Source: Limimaricola sp964022235
Lineage (GTDB): Bacteria; Pseudomonadota; Alphaproteobacteria; Rhodobacterales; Rhodobacteraceae
DNA: 64,000 nucleotides
Assembly (NCBI RefSeq): GCF_964022235.1
Contig: NZ_CAXHZL010000017.1
Coordinates: 1 to 64,000 of the forward strand
Direction: 5' to 3'
Positions within the stretch are counted from its first letter, which is position 1; each line of letters opens with the position of its first letter. Shown here piece after piece: positions 10,064-19,223 of the stretch. The position numbers were made by a program, and so were the translations under genes. The notes beneath the pieces are model-generated. The model saw only the letters and a program-made list of their open reading frames with translations. It ran no database searches and was not told where the DNA came from.

Positions 10064-11772
10064 TGGCCACGCGCATTCCTCGCGGCGATTACGCCAACAT
10101 GTATGGCCCCACGACCGGCGACCGGGTCCGGCTCGCCGACACCGACCTCGTGATCGAGGTCGAGCGCGATCTCACCACCTATGGCGAGGAGGTGAAGTTC
10201 GGCGGCGGCAAGACGATCCGCGACGGCATGGGCCAAAGCCAGCGCAGCCGCGCCGAAGGCGCGGTCGACACGTTGATCACCAACGCGCTGATCCTCGACC
10301 ACACCGGCATCTACAAGGCCGATGTCGGCCTGAAGGACGGGCGCATCGCGGCCATCGGCAAGGCGGGCAACCCTGACACCCAAACCGGCGTCGACATTAT
10401 CGCGGGCCCCGGCACCGAAGTCATCGCGGGCGAGGGTCGCATCCTCACGGCGGGCGGCTTCGATAGCCACATCCACTACATCTGCCCGCAGCAGATCGAG
10501 GAGGCGCTCGCCTCGGGCGTCACCACCATGCTCGGCGGCGGCACCGGGCCTGCGCATGGCACGCTGGCCACGACCTGCACGCCGGGGCCGTGGCACCTTG
10601 CGCGGATGCTGCAATCGGCCGATGCCTTTCCGATGAACCTCGCCTTTGCGGGCAAGGGCAACGCCTCGCGCCCAGAGGCCCTTTACGAGCAGATCCTCGC
10701 CGGGGCCTGCGCGCTCAAGCTGCACGAGGATTGGGGCACCACACCCGCCGCCATCGACTGCTGCCTGAGCGTGGCGGACGAGACCGGCGTGCAGGTGATG
10801 ATCCACACCGACACTCTCAATGAGTCAGGCTTCGTCGAGAACACCGTCGCGGCCATCGCCGGGCGCACGATCCACGCCTTTCACACCGAGGGTGCGGGCG
10901 GCGGCCATGCGCCCGACATCATCAAGATCTGCGGCGAGATGAACGTGCTCCCCGCCTCGACCAACCCGACGCGACCCTTCACCGTCAACACGGTCGAAGA
11001 GCATCTCGACATGCTGATGGTCTGCCATCACCTCGACAAGCGTGTGCCCGAGGACATCGCCTTTGCCGAGAGCCGGATCCGGCGCGAAACCATTGCCGCC
11101 GAGGACATCCTGCACGACATGGGCGCGTTTTCGATCATCGCGAGCGACAGTCAGGCCATGGGCCGCGTCGGCGAAGTGCTGATCCGCACGTGGCAGACCG
11201 CCGACAAGATGAAGCGCCAGCGCGGGCGTCTGCCCGAGGAGTCGGGCGAGAACGACAACTTCCGCGCCCGCCGCTATGTCGCCAAATACACGATCAACCC
11301 GGCGCTGGCACACGGGCTTTCGCGCGAAATCGGCTCGATCGAGCCAGGCAAGCGCGCGGATCTGGTGCTGTGGCACCCTGCCTTCTTCGGGGTGAAGCCC
11401 GAGATGGTGCTCTTGGGCGGCCAGATCGTCATGGCGCAGATGGGCGACCCCAACGCCTCGATCCCGACGCCGCAGCCGGTGCATCTGCGCCCGATGTTCG
11501 GCGCCTATGGCCGCGCGGTCGAGCATGCGGGCGTCACCTTTGTCTCCAAGGCGGCGCAGGACGACGGGCTGCGCGAGAGGATCGGACTGGCCAAGCAGAC
11601 CGTAGCGGTGGACGACACCCGCTCGGTCACCAAGCGCGACCTGAAGCTCAACGACGCGCTGCCCAGGATCGAAGTGCATCCCGAGACCTACGAGGTGCGC
11701 GCCGACGGCATCTTGTTGACCTGCGAGCCCGCCGAGGTGCTGCCGATGGCGCAGCGCTATTTCCTGTTCTGA
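10063..11772 (+). CDS. ureC: Urease alpha (catalytic) subunit
   Basis: This is the 569-residue catalytic subunit with the dinuclear nickel site. The nickel-binding HIH (His136 and His138), the carbamylated lysine in the ALKLHEDWGTT segment, further ligand histidines in MIHTDTLNE and HTEGAGGGHAPD, the flap segment around CHHLD and the Asp ligand in IIASDSQAMG are all present. Length and all key residues match active ureases. Chaperone genes ureE, ureF and ureG follow and ureD precedes. No urea or nickel transporter is seen in this window. Confidence 0.97.
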   Translation: MATRIPRGDYANMYGPTTGDRVRLADTDLVIEVERDLTTYGEEVKFGGGKTIRDGMGQSQRSRAEGAVDTLITNALILDHTGIYKADVGLKDGRIAAIGKAGNPDTQTGVDIIAGPGTEVIAGEGRILTAGGFDSHIHYICPQQIEEALASGVTTMLGGGTGPAHGTLATTCTPGPWHLARMLQSADAFPMNLAFAGKGNASRPEALYEQILAGACALKLHEDWGTTPAAIDCCLSVADETGVQVMIHTDTLNESGFVENTVAAIAGRTIHAFHTEGAGGGHAPDIIKICGEMNVLPASTNPTRPFTVNTVEEHLDMLMVCHHLDKRVPEDIAFAESRIRRETIAAEDILHDMGAFSIIASDSQAMGRVGEVLIRTWQTADKMKRQRGRLPEESGENDNFRARRYVAKYTINPALAHGLSREIGSIEPGKRADLVLWHPAFFGVKPEMVLLGGQIVMAQMGDPNASIPTPQPVHLRPMFGAYGRAVEHAGVTFVSKAAQDDGLRERIGLAKQTVAVDDTRSVTKRDLKLNDALPRIEVHPETYEVRADGILLTCEPAEVLPMAQRYFLF

Positions 11773-11781
11773 GGGACCGTC

Positions 11782-12252
11782 ATGACCGATCTCCCCACCG
11801 CCCGCACCCTGCACCGCAAGGGCCATTGGTCCGGCCCGCATGAGGTCTGCGCGCTTGATTACGAGGGCCGGTTTCTGCGCCGCAAGCTGCTCGAAACCGC
11901 CCTTGGCCGCGCCTTTCTCGTCGATCTGGCGCAGACCACCTCGCTTGATGCGGGCGACGCGCTGGAGCTGTCGGACGGCAGACTTGTTGCCATCGAAGCC
12001 GCACCCGAGCCACTGACCGAAGCGCGCGGCGACTTGGTGCGCCTCGCTTGGCACGTCGGCAACCGGCACACGCCGTGCGAGATCAGGCCGGACCGGCTGG
12101 TGATCCGCCGCGACCATGTGATCGCGCATATGCTGGCGCATCTGGGTGCGGAGATGCGCGACGTGACCGGGCCGTTCACCCCCGAAGGCGGGGCCTATGG
12201 CCATGGCCGCACGCATGCCCACGAACATGTCGCTACCGCTCATGCTCACTGA
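11782..12252 (+). CDS. ureE: Urease accessory protein UreE (nickel chaperone)
   Basis: This is a 156-residue metallochaperone that delivers Ni to the urease maturation complex. It has the N-terminal peptide-binding-like domain (RFLRRKLLETALGRAFLVDL) and the C-terminal metal domain (LAWHVGNRHTPCEI, IAHMLAHLGAEM). The extreme C-terminus is His-rich (GHGRTHAHEHVATAHAH), consistent with extra Ni binding. Its 3' end overlaps the start region of ureF. Confidence 0.93.
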   Translation: MTDLPTARTLHRKGHWSGPHEVCALDYEGRFLRRKLLETALGRAFLVDLAQTTSLDAGDALELSDGRLVAIEAAPEPLTEARGDLVRLAWHVGNRHTPCEIRPDRLVIRRDHVIAHMLAHLGAEMRDVTGPFTPEGGAYGHGRTHAHEHVATAHAH

Positions 12253-12883
12253 TCACCAGGCCCTGACGCTGATGCGCTGGCTCTCGCCGGGCTACCCGGT
12301 CGGGGCCTTCGCCTATTCGCACGGGCTGGAGCAGGCCATCGCGGACGGGCTGGTACAAGACAGCGCGACGCTGGAGGCTTGGCTGCGCGACACCTTGGAG
12401 CATGGTGCAGGCCGCAACGATGCGCTGCTGCTCGCCGCCGCCTACCACGCACCGGAGAACACCGGGGAGATCGACGCCACCGCCCGCGCCTTTGCCGCCA
12501 GCCGCGAGCGTGTGATCGAGACCGAGCGGCAGGGGGCGGCCTTCGCGCGCACCGAAGCCGTGGTTTCCGGCGCATCCGCAGCGCCGCTCGCTTATGCCGT
12601 CGCCATCGGGGCCGCGGCGGCGCGCCATGCCTTGCCGCTGCAGCCCGCTTGCGCGCTCTACCTGCAGGCCTTTGCCGCCAATCTCGTCTCGGCGGCGCAG
12701 CGTCTGATGCCGCTGGGCCAGACCGAGGCGCAGCGGCTGCAATCCGCCCTCGCACCGCTTTGCGCCGAGATCGGAGCGCAGGCCGAGCGCGGCACCCTCG
12801 ACGACCTCACCTCCACCACCTTCATGGGCGACATCGCATCGATGCGCCACGAGACCCTGCAACCGAGGATTTTCGCCACATGA
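12227..12883 (+). CDS. ureF: Urease accessory protein UreF
   Basis: This is a helical chaperone that bridges UreD-urease and UreG during nickel insertion. The hallmark MRWLSPGYPVGAFAYSHGLE is near the N-terminus and the conserved QRLMPLGQTEAQRL lies near residue 160. The start is uncertain: ATGs at 12197, 12227 and 12242 are all in frame and all overlap ureE; none has a clear ribosome site, so coupling to ureE is likely. The stop overlaps the ureG start (ATGA at 12880-12883). Confidence 0.9.
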   Translation: MSLPLMLTDHQALTLMRWLSPGYPVGAFAYSHGLEQAIADGLVQDSATLEAWLRDTLEHGAGRNDALLLAAAYHAPENTGEIDATARAFAASRERVIETERQGAAFARTEAVVSGASAAPLAYAVAIGAAAARHALPLQPACALYLQAFAANLVSAAQRLMPLGQTEAQRLQSALAPLCAEIGAQAERGTLDDLTSTTFMGDIASMRHETLQPRIFAT

Positions 12884-13524
12884 GCATGAATGGCCCCCTG
12901 CGCATCGGCATCGGCGGCCCCGTCGGCGCGGGCAAGACCACGCTGACCGCCGCGCTGGCCCGCGCCTTGTCGTCCGACCGCTCGGTCGGCGTCATCACCA
13001 ACGACATCTACACCCAAGAGGACGCCGAAGCCCTGATGCGGATGCAGATCCTGCCCGGCGACCGGGTGATCGGCGTCGAGACGGGGGGCTGCCCCCACAC
13101 CGCGATTCGCGAGGACGCAAGCCTCAACCTCGCCGCCGTGGCCGAGTTGGAGCGACGGCATCCCGGAATCGAGGTAGTGCTGATCGAATCGGGCGGCGAC
13201 AACCTCTCGGCCACCTTCTCGCCCGAGCTCGCCGACCTCACCGTCTATGTCATCGACGTAGCGGCGGGCGAGGAGATCCCGCGCAAGGGCGGGCCCGCGA
13301 TCACCCGCTCGGACCTTCTGGTGATCAACAAGACCGACCTCGCGCCGCACGTCGGCGCGTCGCTCGAGGTGATGGACCGCGACGCGGGGCGGATGCGCGG
13401 CGACCGGCCCTTCGTCTTCTGCGCGCTGCGCCATGGGCGCGGGGTCGACGAGGTGCTGGACCACCTGCGCCGGATGGGCGGTCTGGCAACCCCGGCTCTG
13501 GCTCCACGCGTCGCGGCAGGATAA
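12880..13524 (+). CDS. ureG: Urease accessory GTPase UreG
   Basis: This is a 214-residue SIMIBI-class GTPase that powers nickel insertion. The P-loop GGPVGAGKTTL is at residues 12-22, with VITNDIYTQEDA, the metal-binding ETGGCPHTAIREDASLN (Cys-Pro-His), ESGGDNLSATFSPELAD and the base-specific VINKTDLA. The length is that of the family. It ends the urease operon; a LysR-type gene follows 27 bases later. Confidence 0.96.
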   Translation: MSMNGPLRIGIGGPVGAGKTTLTAALARALSSDRSVGVITNDIYTQEDAEALMRMQILPGDRVIGVETGGCPHTAIREDASLNLAAVAELERRHPGIEVVLIESGGDNLSATFSPELADLTVYVIDVAAGEEIPRKGGPAITRSDLLVINKTDLAPHVGASLEVMDRDAGRMRGDRPFVFCALRHGRGVDEVLDHLRRMGGLATPALAPRVAAG

Positions 13525-13551
13525 CGAGGGGACGGAAGCGACGGAGCCCCC

Positions 13552-14499
13552 TTGGCCTATCTCGACAACATCCGCACCTTCGTCCGGGTTTATGAGCTGG
13601 GCTCGATGTCCGCCGCCGGGCGCGACATGCGGATCTCGGCCGCCGTCGCCTCGGCCCGCATCGCTCAACTCGAAGCACACTTGGGCGTGCGCCTGTTCCA
13701 GCGCACCACCCGCAGCCTCGCCCCGACCGAACAGGGCCGCAGCTTCTACGACGGCGCGCGCGCCGTCCTCGAAAAGGTCGATGAGGCCGAGGCGCTGGTC
13801 TCCGAGATCACCGAAACACCGCGCGGCACGATTCACGTCGCGGCCCCCTTGGGGGTGGGTCGACGGCTGATCGCGCCGCAGCTTCCGGGCTTTGCGCAGG
13901 CCTATCCGCGCATCGACCTGCGGCTGCGGCTGTCGGACCGGATGATCGACCTGGCCGCCGAGGCGATCGACCTGCGGTTCTTTCTGGGCCACCCGGTCGA
14001 CAGCGACCTGACGATTCGCCAGATCGCGAGCTGCGCACGCGTGCTTTGCGCCGCACCCGGCTATATCGACCGCTTCGGCGCGCCGCGCGACGGTGACGAT
14101 CTGGTGGCGGCTGGGCACGCGTGTCTCAATCTGCGATTCCCCGGCGCAACGGAGTTTCGCTGGACGCTGATGACGCCGCATGGTCCACAGCCCTACCCGG
14201 TCAGGGGCCGTCTTGAATGCGACGACGGCGACGTGCTCACCGGTTGGGCGCTCGAAGGGGCAGGCATCGCGATGAAGCCAGTGTTCGAAATTGCCGAGCA
14301 TCTCGCGACCGGGCGGCTGATTCCGGTCTGCGCCGCGACACCGCCGCTGCCGGTACAGATGGCTTGTCTTTATACCCACCGGCGGTTGCAGGACCCCAAG
14401 ATCCGCATCTTCATGGATCATGTCTCTGGCCGTGTGGCGACCGCCGTCGCCGCCGCCGAAGCACAGGCCAGCGAGATCCGATCGGCAGAAAATTGCTGA
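13552..14499 (+). CDS. LysR-family transcriptional regulator
   Basis: This is a 315-residue regulator with an N-terminal winged helix (residues 3-60: TFVRVYELGSMSAAGRDMRI and ARIAQLEAHLGVRLFQRTTR, then LAPTEQG) and a C-terminal effector-binding domain of the periplasmic-binding-protein fold. The start is a TTG at 13552 with GGAG five bases upstream. It is 27 bases downstream of ureG in the same direction, so it may be cotranscribed with the urease genes, but regulation of urease is not shown by the sequence. The DNA target and effector are unknown. Confidence 0.85.
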   Translation: MAYLDNIRTFVRVYELGSMSAAGRDMRISAAVASARIAQLEAHLGVRLFQRTTRSLAPTEQGRSFYDGARAVLEKVDEAEALVSEITETPRGTIHVAAPLGVGRRLIAPQLPGFAQAYPRIDLRLRLSDRMIDLAAEAIDLRFFLGHPVDSDLTIRQIASCARVLCAAPGYIDRFGAPRDGDDLVAAGHACLNLRFPGATEFRWTLMTPHGPQPYPVRGRLECDDGDVLTGWALEGAGIAMKPVFEIAEHLATGRLIPVCAATPPLPVQMACLYTHRRLQDPKIRIFMDHVSGRVATAVAAAEAQASEIRSAENC

Positions 14500-14580
14500 T
14501 GGTGCGTCTTTTGGGGAACCGTTTCTGATCCTTTAAGGCGACTCTGCTATATCGAGGGCAAGAGCCAAAGGAGATCGCCC

Positions 14581-14976
14581 TTGTTCGTAGCTGCTCAGCC
14601 CGTCCAAGCCCCGGAACGATCCGTTAGCCCCGCCGAAACCGGCCCGCTGGTGCGCACCACCGTTCTCTTGGCCCGCGTCTGGGAGCTGCGCGACGCGCAG
14701 ATGGTGGCAATTCTAGGCGGCATGCAGCCCGAAAGCTGGCGTCGCTGGTGCGCGGGCCGGGTCGAAATCGTCGATCGCGAACGTCTGCGCCGCATGGCTC
14801 TCTTGCGCGATATCCACATCGCCACCCGTCCGGCCTCCGCCGGTCTCGGGGCTGCCGACTGGATCCGCGCGCGCCAGCCGCAGCTCGGCGATCGCAGCCC
14901 GCTGCAGATGATGATGTCGGGCCGGATCGAGGATCTGGTGCGGCTGCGCGACCACTACGCACCCCTCGCCGCCTGA
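14581..14976 (+). CDS. Small protein resembling MbcA/ParS/Xre-type antitoxins (DUF2384-like)
   Basis: This is a 131-residue soluble protein with a TTG start at 14581 and a good AAGGAG ribosome site. The centre has a helix-turn-helix-like stretch (ILGGMQPESWRRWCAGR). The C-terminal segment (RSPLQMMMSGRIEDLVRLRDHY) resembles the toxin-binding domain of MbcA/ParS antitoxins, which usually reads GRxPLExLxxGxxxxV. No RES-domain toxin gene lies beside it, so it may be an orphan or have another role. The family call is tentative. Confidence 0.6.
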   Translation: MFVAAQPVQAPERSVSPAETGPLVRTTVLLARVWELRDAQMVAILGGMQPESWRRWCAGRVEIVDRERLRRMALLRDIHIATRPASAGLGAADWIRARQPQLGDRSPLQMMMSGRIEDLVRLRDHYAPLAA

Positions 14977-15059
14977 TCCGTTCCGGGGCTCGCGCCAGTT
15001 GACAGACCCGCGCTGACGGATAGGAGGGCGCTCTTGCCCCTCCGCCGGAGCCTCCCGCC

Positions 15060-15722
15060 ATGGACCTGTCTCTCGCGCCGTTTCTCGCGGCGCTCGATCT
15101 TATCGCTGCCGTTTCCTTTGCCGCAACCGGCGCGCTCGTCGCCTCGCGCAAGGAACTCGATATCCTCGGTTTTGTCTGGTTCGGCGTCCTCACCGGCGTC
15201 GGCGGCGGCACGCTGCGCGACCTGCTGCTCGGTCTGCCGGTGTTCTGGGTCGAAGACCCGAGCACGGTGCTGGTCTGCCTCGTCACCGCCATTGCAGTGC
15301 ATTTCGTGGCGCATCTGATCGAATATCGCTACCGCTACATCCTTTGGCTCGACGCTTTCGGCATGGCGCTGGTGAGCGTGGTCGGCACGCTCAAGGCGCT
15401 CGATGCCGGCGCGGGCGTGACGGTGGCGATCGCCATGGGCGTGATCACCGCTAACGTCGGCGGCATCATCCGCGACACGTTGGGTCAAGAGCCGTCGGTG
15501 ATCCTGCGCCGCGAGATCTATGTCGCGGCCTCGATGCTGGGGGCGGCCGCCTGCGCAGCGCTCGAGGTCATGGGAGCGGGGCGCGAAACGGCGGCACTGG
15601 CGGGCTTCGGGGCGGCTTTCGTGCTGCGGATGCTGGCGCTCTGGCGCGGCTGGTCGATGCCGGCCTACCGGTCGCGACCGGGTCGCAAGAACCCGCCCAC
15701 CGGCTTCGAGACCAATCCGTGA
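15060..15722 (+). CDS. Trimeric intracellular cation channel family protein (UPF0126/TRIC)
   Basis: This is a 220-residue inner-membrane protein with seven likely membrane segments made of two related halves. Each half has the family signature: GVLTGVGGGTLRDLLLG near residue 40 and VITANVGGIIRDTLGQEP near residue 127. Bacterial members are related to eukaryotic TRIC channels and are thought to conduct monovalent cations. A GGAG site lies a few bases before the ATG. A strong terminator hairpin follows the stop codon. Confidence 0.87.
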   Translation: MDLSLAPFLAALDLIAAVSFAATGALVASRKELDILGFVWFGVLTGVGGGTLRDLLLGLPVFWVEDPSTVLVCLVTAIAVHFVAHLIEYRYRYILWLDAFGMALVSVVGTLKALDAGAGVTVAIAMGVITANVGGIIRDTLGQEPSVILRREIYVAASMLGAAACAALEVMGAGRETAALAGFGAAFVLRMLALWRGWSMPAYRSRPGRKNPPTGFETNP

Positions 15723-15728
15723 CATGAA

Positions 15729-15753
15729 AAAGGGGGGCGCAAAGCCCCCCTTT
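15729..15753. terminator. Bidirectional terminator between the TRIC-like gene and the AGCS symporter
   Basis: A perfect 10-bp stem (AAAGGGGGGC/GCCCCCCTTT, 15729-15738 and 15744-15753) with a 5-nt loop lies between the converging stop codons at 15722 and 15776. A-rich bases on the left and TTT on the right let it work in both directions. Confidence 0.85.
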
Positions 15754-15775
15754 CCCGTCATCCCCCGCGCGTCGC

Positions 15776-17212
15776 TCAGCCCAGAGGCCGGGTCTGCGCC
15801 GGGTTGGCCCATGCGCCACGGTCGATATCGAGATCGGCATAATCGTCGATCACGAGCACCGGCTCCACCGCGCCCGCGCGCAGCTGGCGGCGGTAGTCCG
15901 ACAGGAGCCGCAGCCCCACCGGGAACAGCATCGCCAGCGCCAACAGGTTGACCAGCGCCAGAAGGCCCATCAGCGGATCCGAGAAGAAGAACACTGCTGT
16001 GGCACCGGGAGCGGCCGCCCCGAGGAACACCACCACCGGCACCGCGAGACGCAGCAGTAGCCGGGCAATCTTGGTGTCCGACAGCACGGTGAGGGCGGTC
16101 TCGCCCAAGTAGTAGTTGTAGATGATCGAGCTGAAGGCGAAGAGCAGCACCGCACCAGTCAGGAAGTACTGCGACCAGTCGCCCAAGTGACCGACAAGGC
16201 TCTGCTGCGTCAGCGCAACGCCGTTCACATCCTCGGAGCCAGGCACATAGACGTCGCCCAGCAGGATCACCATCGCGGTGCAGGTGCAGATGATGATGGT
16301 GTCGATAAACACCGACAGAGATTGTACGATGCCCTGGCTGATCGGGTGCGGCACGGAGGCCGCCGCCGCCACGTTCGGGGCCGAGCCGAGACCCGCCTCG
16401 TTCGAGAACAGGCCGCGCCGCATGCCCTGTGCCACCGCTGCACCGACGCCGCCGCCGACCGCTTCTTCGAGGCCCACCGCATTGGCGACGATGGTCCACA
16501 GCGCCGCCGGCACTTCCGTGATGTTGAGCACGATCACCGCCAAAGCCAGCACGATGTAGCCCAGCGCCATCACAGGGATCACCACGTCGGAGACCTGCGC
16601 GATCCGCTTGATGCCGCCAAAGACGATGATCAGCGTGACGAGTGCCAGCCCGCCACCGACCCAGATCGGATCGAGACCGAGGCTGTCCTGCGCGGCCACG
16701 GCGACGGTGTTGCCCTGAAACGCCGAGAAACCGAGGCCAAAGGAGGCCAGCAGGCAGGCGGCGTAGAGCATCGCGAGCCAGGTGAACCGCTTGCCCAGCC
16801 CGTGGATGATGTATTGCGCCGGACCGCCGCGGAATGTGCCGTCCTCTTCGGTCCGTTTGTAGAGCTGTGCCAGCGAACATTCGAACAGCGAGGTCGCCAT
16901 GCCGATGAGGGCCACGACCCACATCCAGAACACCGCGCCCGGCCCGCCCAGCGTGATCGCCACCGCGACGCCCGCGATATTACCGCCGCCGACGCGACCG
17001 CCGAGCGAGACGAGCAGCGCCTCGCGCGAAGACACGCCACCGGCGCGGTCACCGCCGTCCGAGAGCACGCCCCACATGCGCCCGAAGTAGCGTAGCTGAA
17101 CAAAGCCCGACATCAAGGTGAAGGTCCCGCCGAGAACAACGAGGAACGGGATCAGCGCCCACCCCCAGGTGGCGTCTCCGATCCAGCCAAATAGCGTCTG
17201 CAACTGTGTCAT
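15776..17212 (-). CDS. AGCS-family sodium/alanine (glycine) symporter
   Basis: This is a 478-residue secondary transporter with about ten to eleven membrane helices. Family signatures include LLVSLGGRVGGGNIAGVAVA near residue 67, the FRGGPAQYIIHGLG segment, RGLFSNEAGLGSAPNVAAAA near residue 265 and IIYNYYLGE near 355. Proteins of this family import alanine or glycine with Na+ (or H+). The first membrane helix follows a short N-terminal tail. It is monocistronic, with a terminator downstream. Confidence 0.92.
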   Translation of the reverse strand: MTQLQTLFGWIGDATWGWALIPFLVVLGGTFTLMSGFVQLRYFGRMWGVLSDGGDRAGGVSSREALLVSLGGRVGGGNIAGVAVAITLGGPGAVFWMWVVALIGMATSLFECSLAQLYKRTEEDGTFRGGPAQYIIHGLGKRFTWLAMLYAACLLASFGLGFSAFQGNTVAVAAQDSLGLDPIWVGGGLALVTLIIVFGGIKRIAQVSDVVIPVMALGYIVLALAVIVLNITEVPAALWTIVANAVGLEEAVGGGVGAAVAQGMRRGLFSNEAGLGSAPNVAAAASVPHPISQGIVQSLSVFIDTIIICTCTAMVILLGDVYVPGSEDVNGVALTQQSLVGHLGDWSQYFLTGAVLLFAFSSIIYNYYLGETALTVLSDTKIARLLLRLAVPVVVFLGAAAPGATAVFFFSDPLMGLLALVNLLALAMLFPVGLRLLSDYRRQLRAGAVEPVLVIDDYADLDIDRGAWANPAQTRPLG

Positions 17213-17438
17213 GCGGTCCTGTCTCCCCTGTCACACCAGATAATCACGGTGCGGCTCTGTGGCGCTTTTGCGCAAGCGGCGCAACGCATTGTTCCCAAAC
17301 GGGCTGGCAAAGACGCATCGACGCCACGCTGCGAGGCCGGATCAAGTCGCCTGACAAGAGCGCCTTTTTCCAAATCGAGCGGTGTTATTCGAGACGCGAC
17401 ACCCGCCGCATCCGTGCAAATCCCGTTCATCGAACATG

Positions 17439-17480
17439 AAAAAGGCCGCCACGGCCGTCCCGAAGGTGGCAGTGGCGGCC
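17439..17480 (-). terminator. Rho-independent terminator of the coiled-coil protein gene
   Basis: A GC-rich stem (GGCCGCCAC/GTGGCGGCC, 17444-17452 and 17472-17480, with further pairing inside) is followed on the minus strand by TTTTT (17443-17439). It is 38 bases after the stop of the minus-strand gene ending at 17518. Confidence 0.85.
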
Positions 17481-17517
17481 CGAAGGGCATGCCCTTCCGA
17501 ACTCACGTCATGTCCGG

Positions 17518-19122
17518 TTATTCAGCGGCAGTGAACTCACGGCCCTCGAACAGCGCGCAGGAGCCGTCGCTGTCGCCAATCGCGAAGCCGGTGTCGCTTT
17601 GCGAGATGTCGCAGCGCATCGGGAAGATCGCCGAGCCGGTGTCGCCCTGTGCCTTGTCGAGGGTCAGAAGGCCGTTTTCGACCGTATAGACTCCGTTGAC
17701 CCGGCCCAGCTGATCGCTACCGGCCATGGAGAAGCGGCCGTCTTCGGAGAACTTCACCGCAATGGGGCCAAGGGTGTAGAGGCCCGGCTCGATGGCAGTG
17801 GCAGGCACGGCGTCGACCTCGGTGTCGCTGTTGGCCGATGCCACGGCGGGACCGGCGGGGGCGGCGTTCGCCTGCTCATCCAAGGCAGGATCGGAGGCGT
17901 CGATCGAAGGTGCAACGGCTTCGGCAGTGTCCGCTTCAGGGCTGGCAGCTTCGGTCGCATCAGCCTCAGAAGCGGCGGCTTCGGTCGCAGCGGTCTCGGG
18001 GACAGTCGCTTCCGCCTCGGTCGCGCCCGGGGTTTCGGCGGCCTGCGCTTCCTCCTGCGGCAGATCGGTGACCTGCGGACGCGTCGCTTCGGCTGCGGGG
18101 GCAGTCGGCACGATCGGTGCGGCCGCCTCTTCCTGCGCCGCGTCTTGCTCGGACACATCTTGCGGAGTGTCCGAGGCAGCGGCCTCGTCCTCGGGCAGAT
18201 CCGTGATCACCGGACGCGCTTCGGCGGAGGGGCGCGTAGCAGTGCGCTGCTGCGACGACGCGGCGGCGATGCGGCTTTCGACCTGCGCCAGCTCCTCGGC
18301 CCGCATGGCGAGGTTCTGCGCCAGCCGTGCCACTTCCTGCTGCAGCAGCTGCTGTTGATCGCGTGCGGCCTCGACCTCACCGCTCAGAGCTTCCTGCTCT
18401 TCGCTCAGCCGTGCCACTTCGGTCTCGAGCCCATCGCGGCGCTCGGTCAGCTCGGCGGTGCGCGCCTCGGCCTCGGCCACCTGCTTCTCGAGCGTGGTGC
18501 TCTCCTCGCGCAGATTGCCAAGATTGGTCTCGGCAGTGGAGACCTGATCGGTCAAATCGGACGCCTCGGCACTCAGCGTCGCAATGAGTTGGCGCAGTTC
18601 GGCCTCCTCGTTGCGGGCCTGTTCCAGCCGGTCGGTCACTTCCGCCAGCTCGGCGGCGGAGGCTTCGGCCTGTGCCAGCGCATCGGCACGGCGGCTCTCG
18701 ATGCTGTCGAGTTCGGAGCGCAGTGGAGCGAGACGCTCTTCGAGTGCCTGCGTCTGGGCCTCGACCTGACCAAGATCGGTTTCGGCCGTGGCGATCTGAC
18801 CCGACAGCTCCTGCAGCCGGGTTTCAGCGGGAGCGATCTCGGCTTCGATGGTGGCGCGGCGGTTTTCGAGCTCCTGCTCTTCCACGCGCATCTGATCGAG
18901 TTCGGCGCGCAGCGCCTCGATGCTGCCCATGGTCTCGGTCTGGACCGCCACCTGGTCTTCGAGTTCGACGACCCGGACCTGCGATTCTTCGAGATCGCCA
19001 CCGATCGAGGAGCGCGCGATAAGCAACCACAGCACCAGAATCCAGCCGATCACCGCGGCGGCCACCGCGATCCAGAATTGTGACGTCTTGGGCCGCTTTG
19101 CGGGTTCGGCTGTATCGGTCAT
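17518..19122 (-). CDS. Membrane-anchored coiled-coil protein with acidic linker and C-terminal beta-rich domain
   Basis: This is a 534-residue protein of unknown function. A short cytoplasmic tail is followed by one membrane helix (residues 16-36). Residues 40 to about 320 form a long coiled coil rich in Glu, Leu, Ala, Arg and Gln. Residues about 330-460 are a low-complexity Ala/Glu/Thr/Pro stretch with a repeated VTDLP/ITDLP motif followed by E(D/E)EA. The last 85 residues look globular (GLYTLGPIAVKFSEDGRFSM, MRCDISQSDTGFAIGD), with Cys residues that could pair. A GGGGAG site supports the ATG at 19122. The layout suggests an envelope-spanning or lytic/structural factor; this is inference. 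Confidence 0.75.
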   Translation of the reverse strand: MTDTAEPAKRPKTSQFWIAVAAAVIGWILVLWLLIARSSIGGDLEESQVRVVELEDQVAVQTETMGSIEALRAELDQMRVEEQELENRRATIEAEIAPAETRLQELSGQIATAETDLGQVEAQTQALEERLAPLRSELDSIESRRADALAQAEASAAELAEVTDRLEQARNEEAELRQLIATLSAEASDLTDQVSTAETNLGNLREESTTLEKQVAEAEARTAELTERRDGLETEVARLSEEQEALSGEVEAARDQQQLLQQEVARLAQNLAMRAEELAQVESRIAAASSQQRTATRPSAEARPVITDLPEDEAAASDTPQDVSEQDAAQEEAAAPIVPTAPAAEATRPQVTDLPQEEAQAAETPGATEAEATVPETAATEAAASEADATEAASPEADTAEAVAPSIDASDPALDEQANAAPAGPAVASANSDTEVDAVPATAIEPGLYTLGPIAVKFSEDGRFSMAGSDQLGRVNGVYTVENGLLTLDKAQGDTGSAIFPMRCDISQSDTGFAIGDSDGSCALFEGREFTAAE

Positions 19123-19223
19123 GTTGTGAAATCTCCCCTCGTGCGCGTCACGCGCGCCGCATTCTTGTCGCCAAGATGCAACCGAGGCAAGCGCGCCGGG
19201 TTCCGCGCCCTTGGCAATATTCC

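Noticed and set aside
10825..12249. A 474-residue minus-strand frame opposite ureC and ureE
   Set aside because: It is antisense to intact urease genes and has no recognisable motif.
12658..14421. A 587-residue minus-strand frame opposite ureG and the LysR gene
   Set aside because: Composition and lack of motifs show it is a shadow of the plus-strand genes.
17599..19083. A 494-residue plus-strand frame rich in Gly, Leu and Arg
   Set aside because: It mirrors the repetitive coiled-coil gene on the other strand; the repeats produce its regular look.
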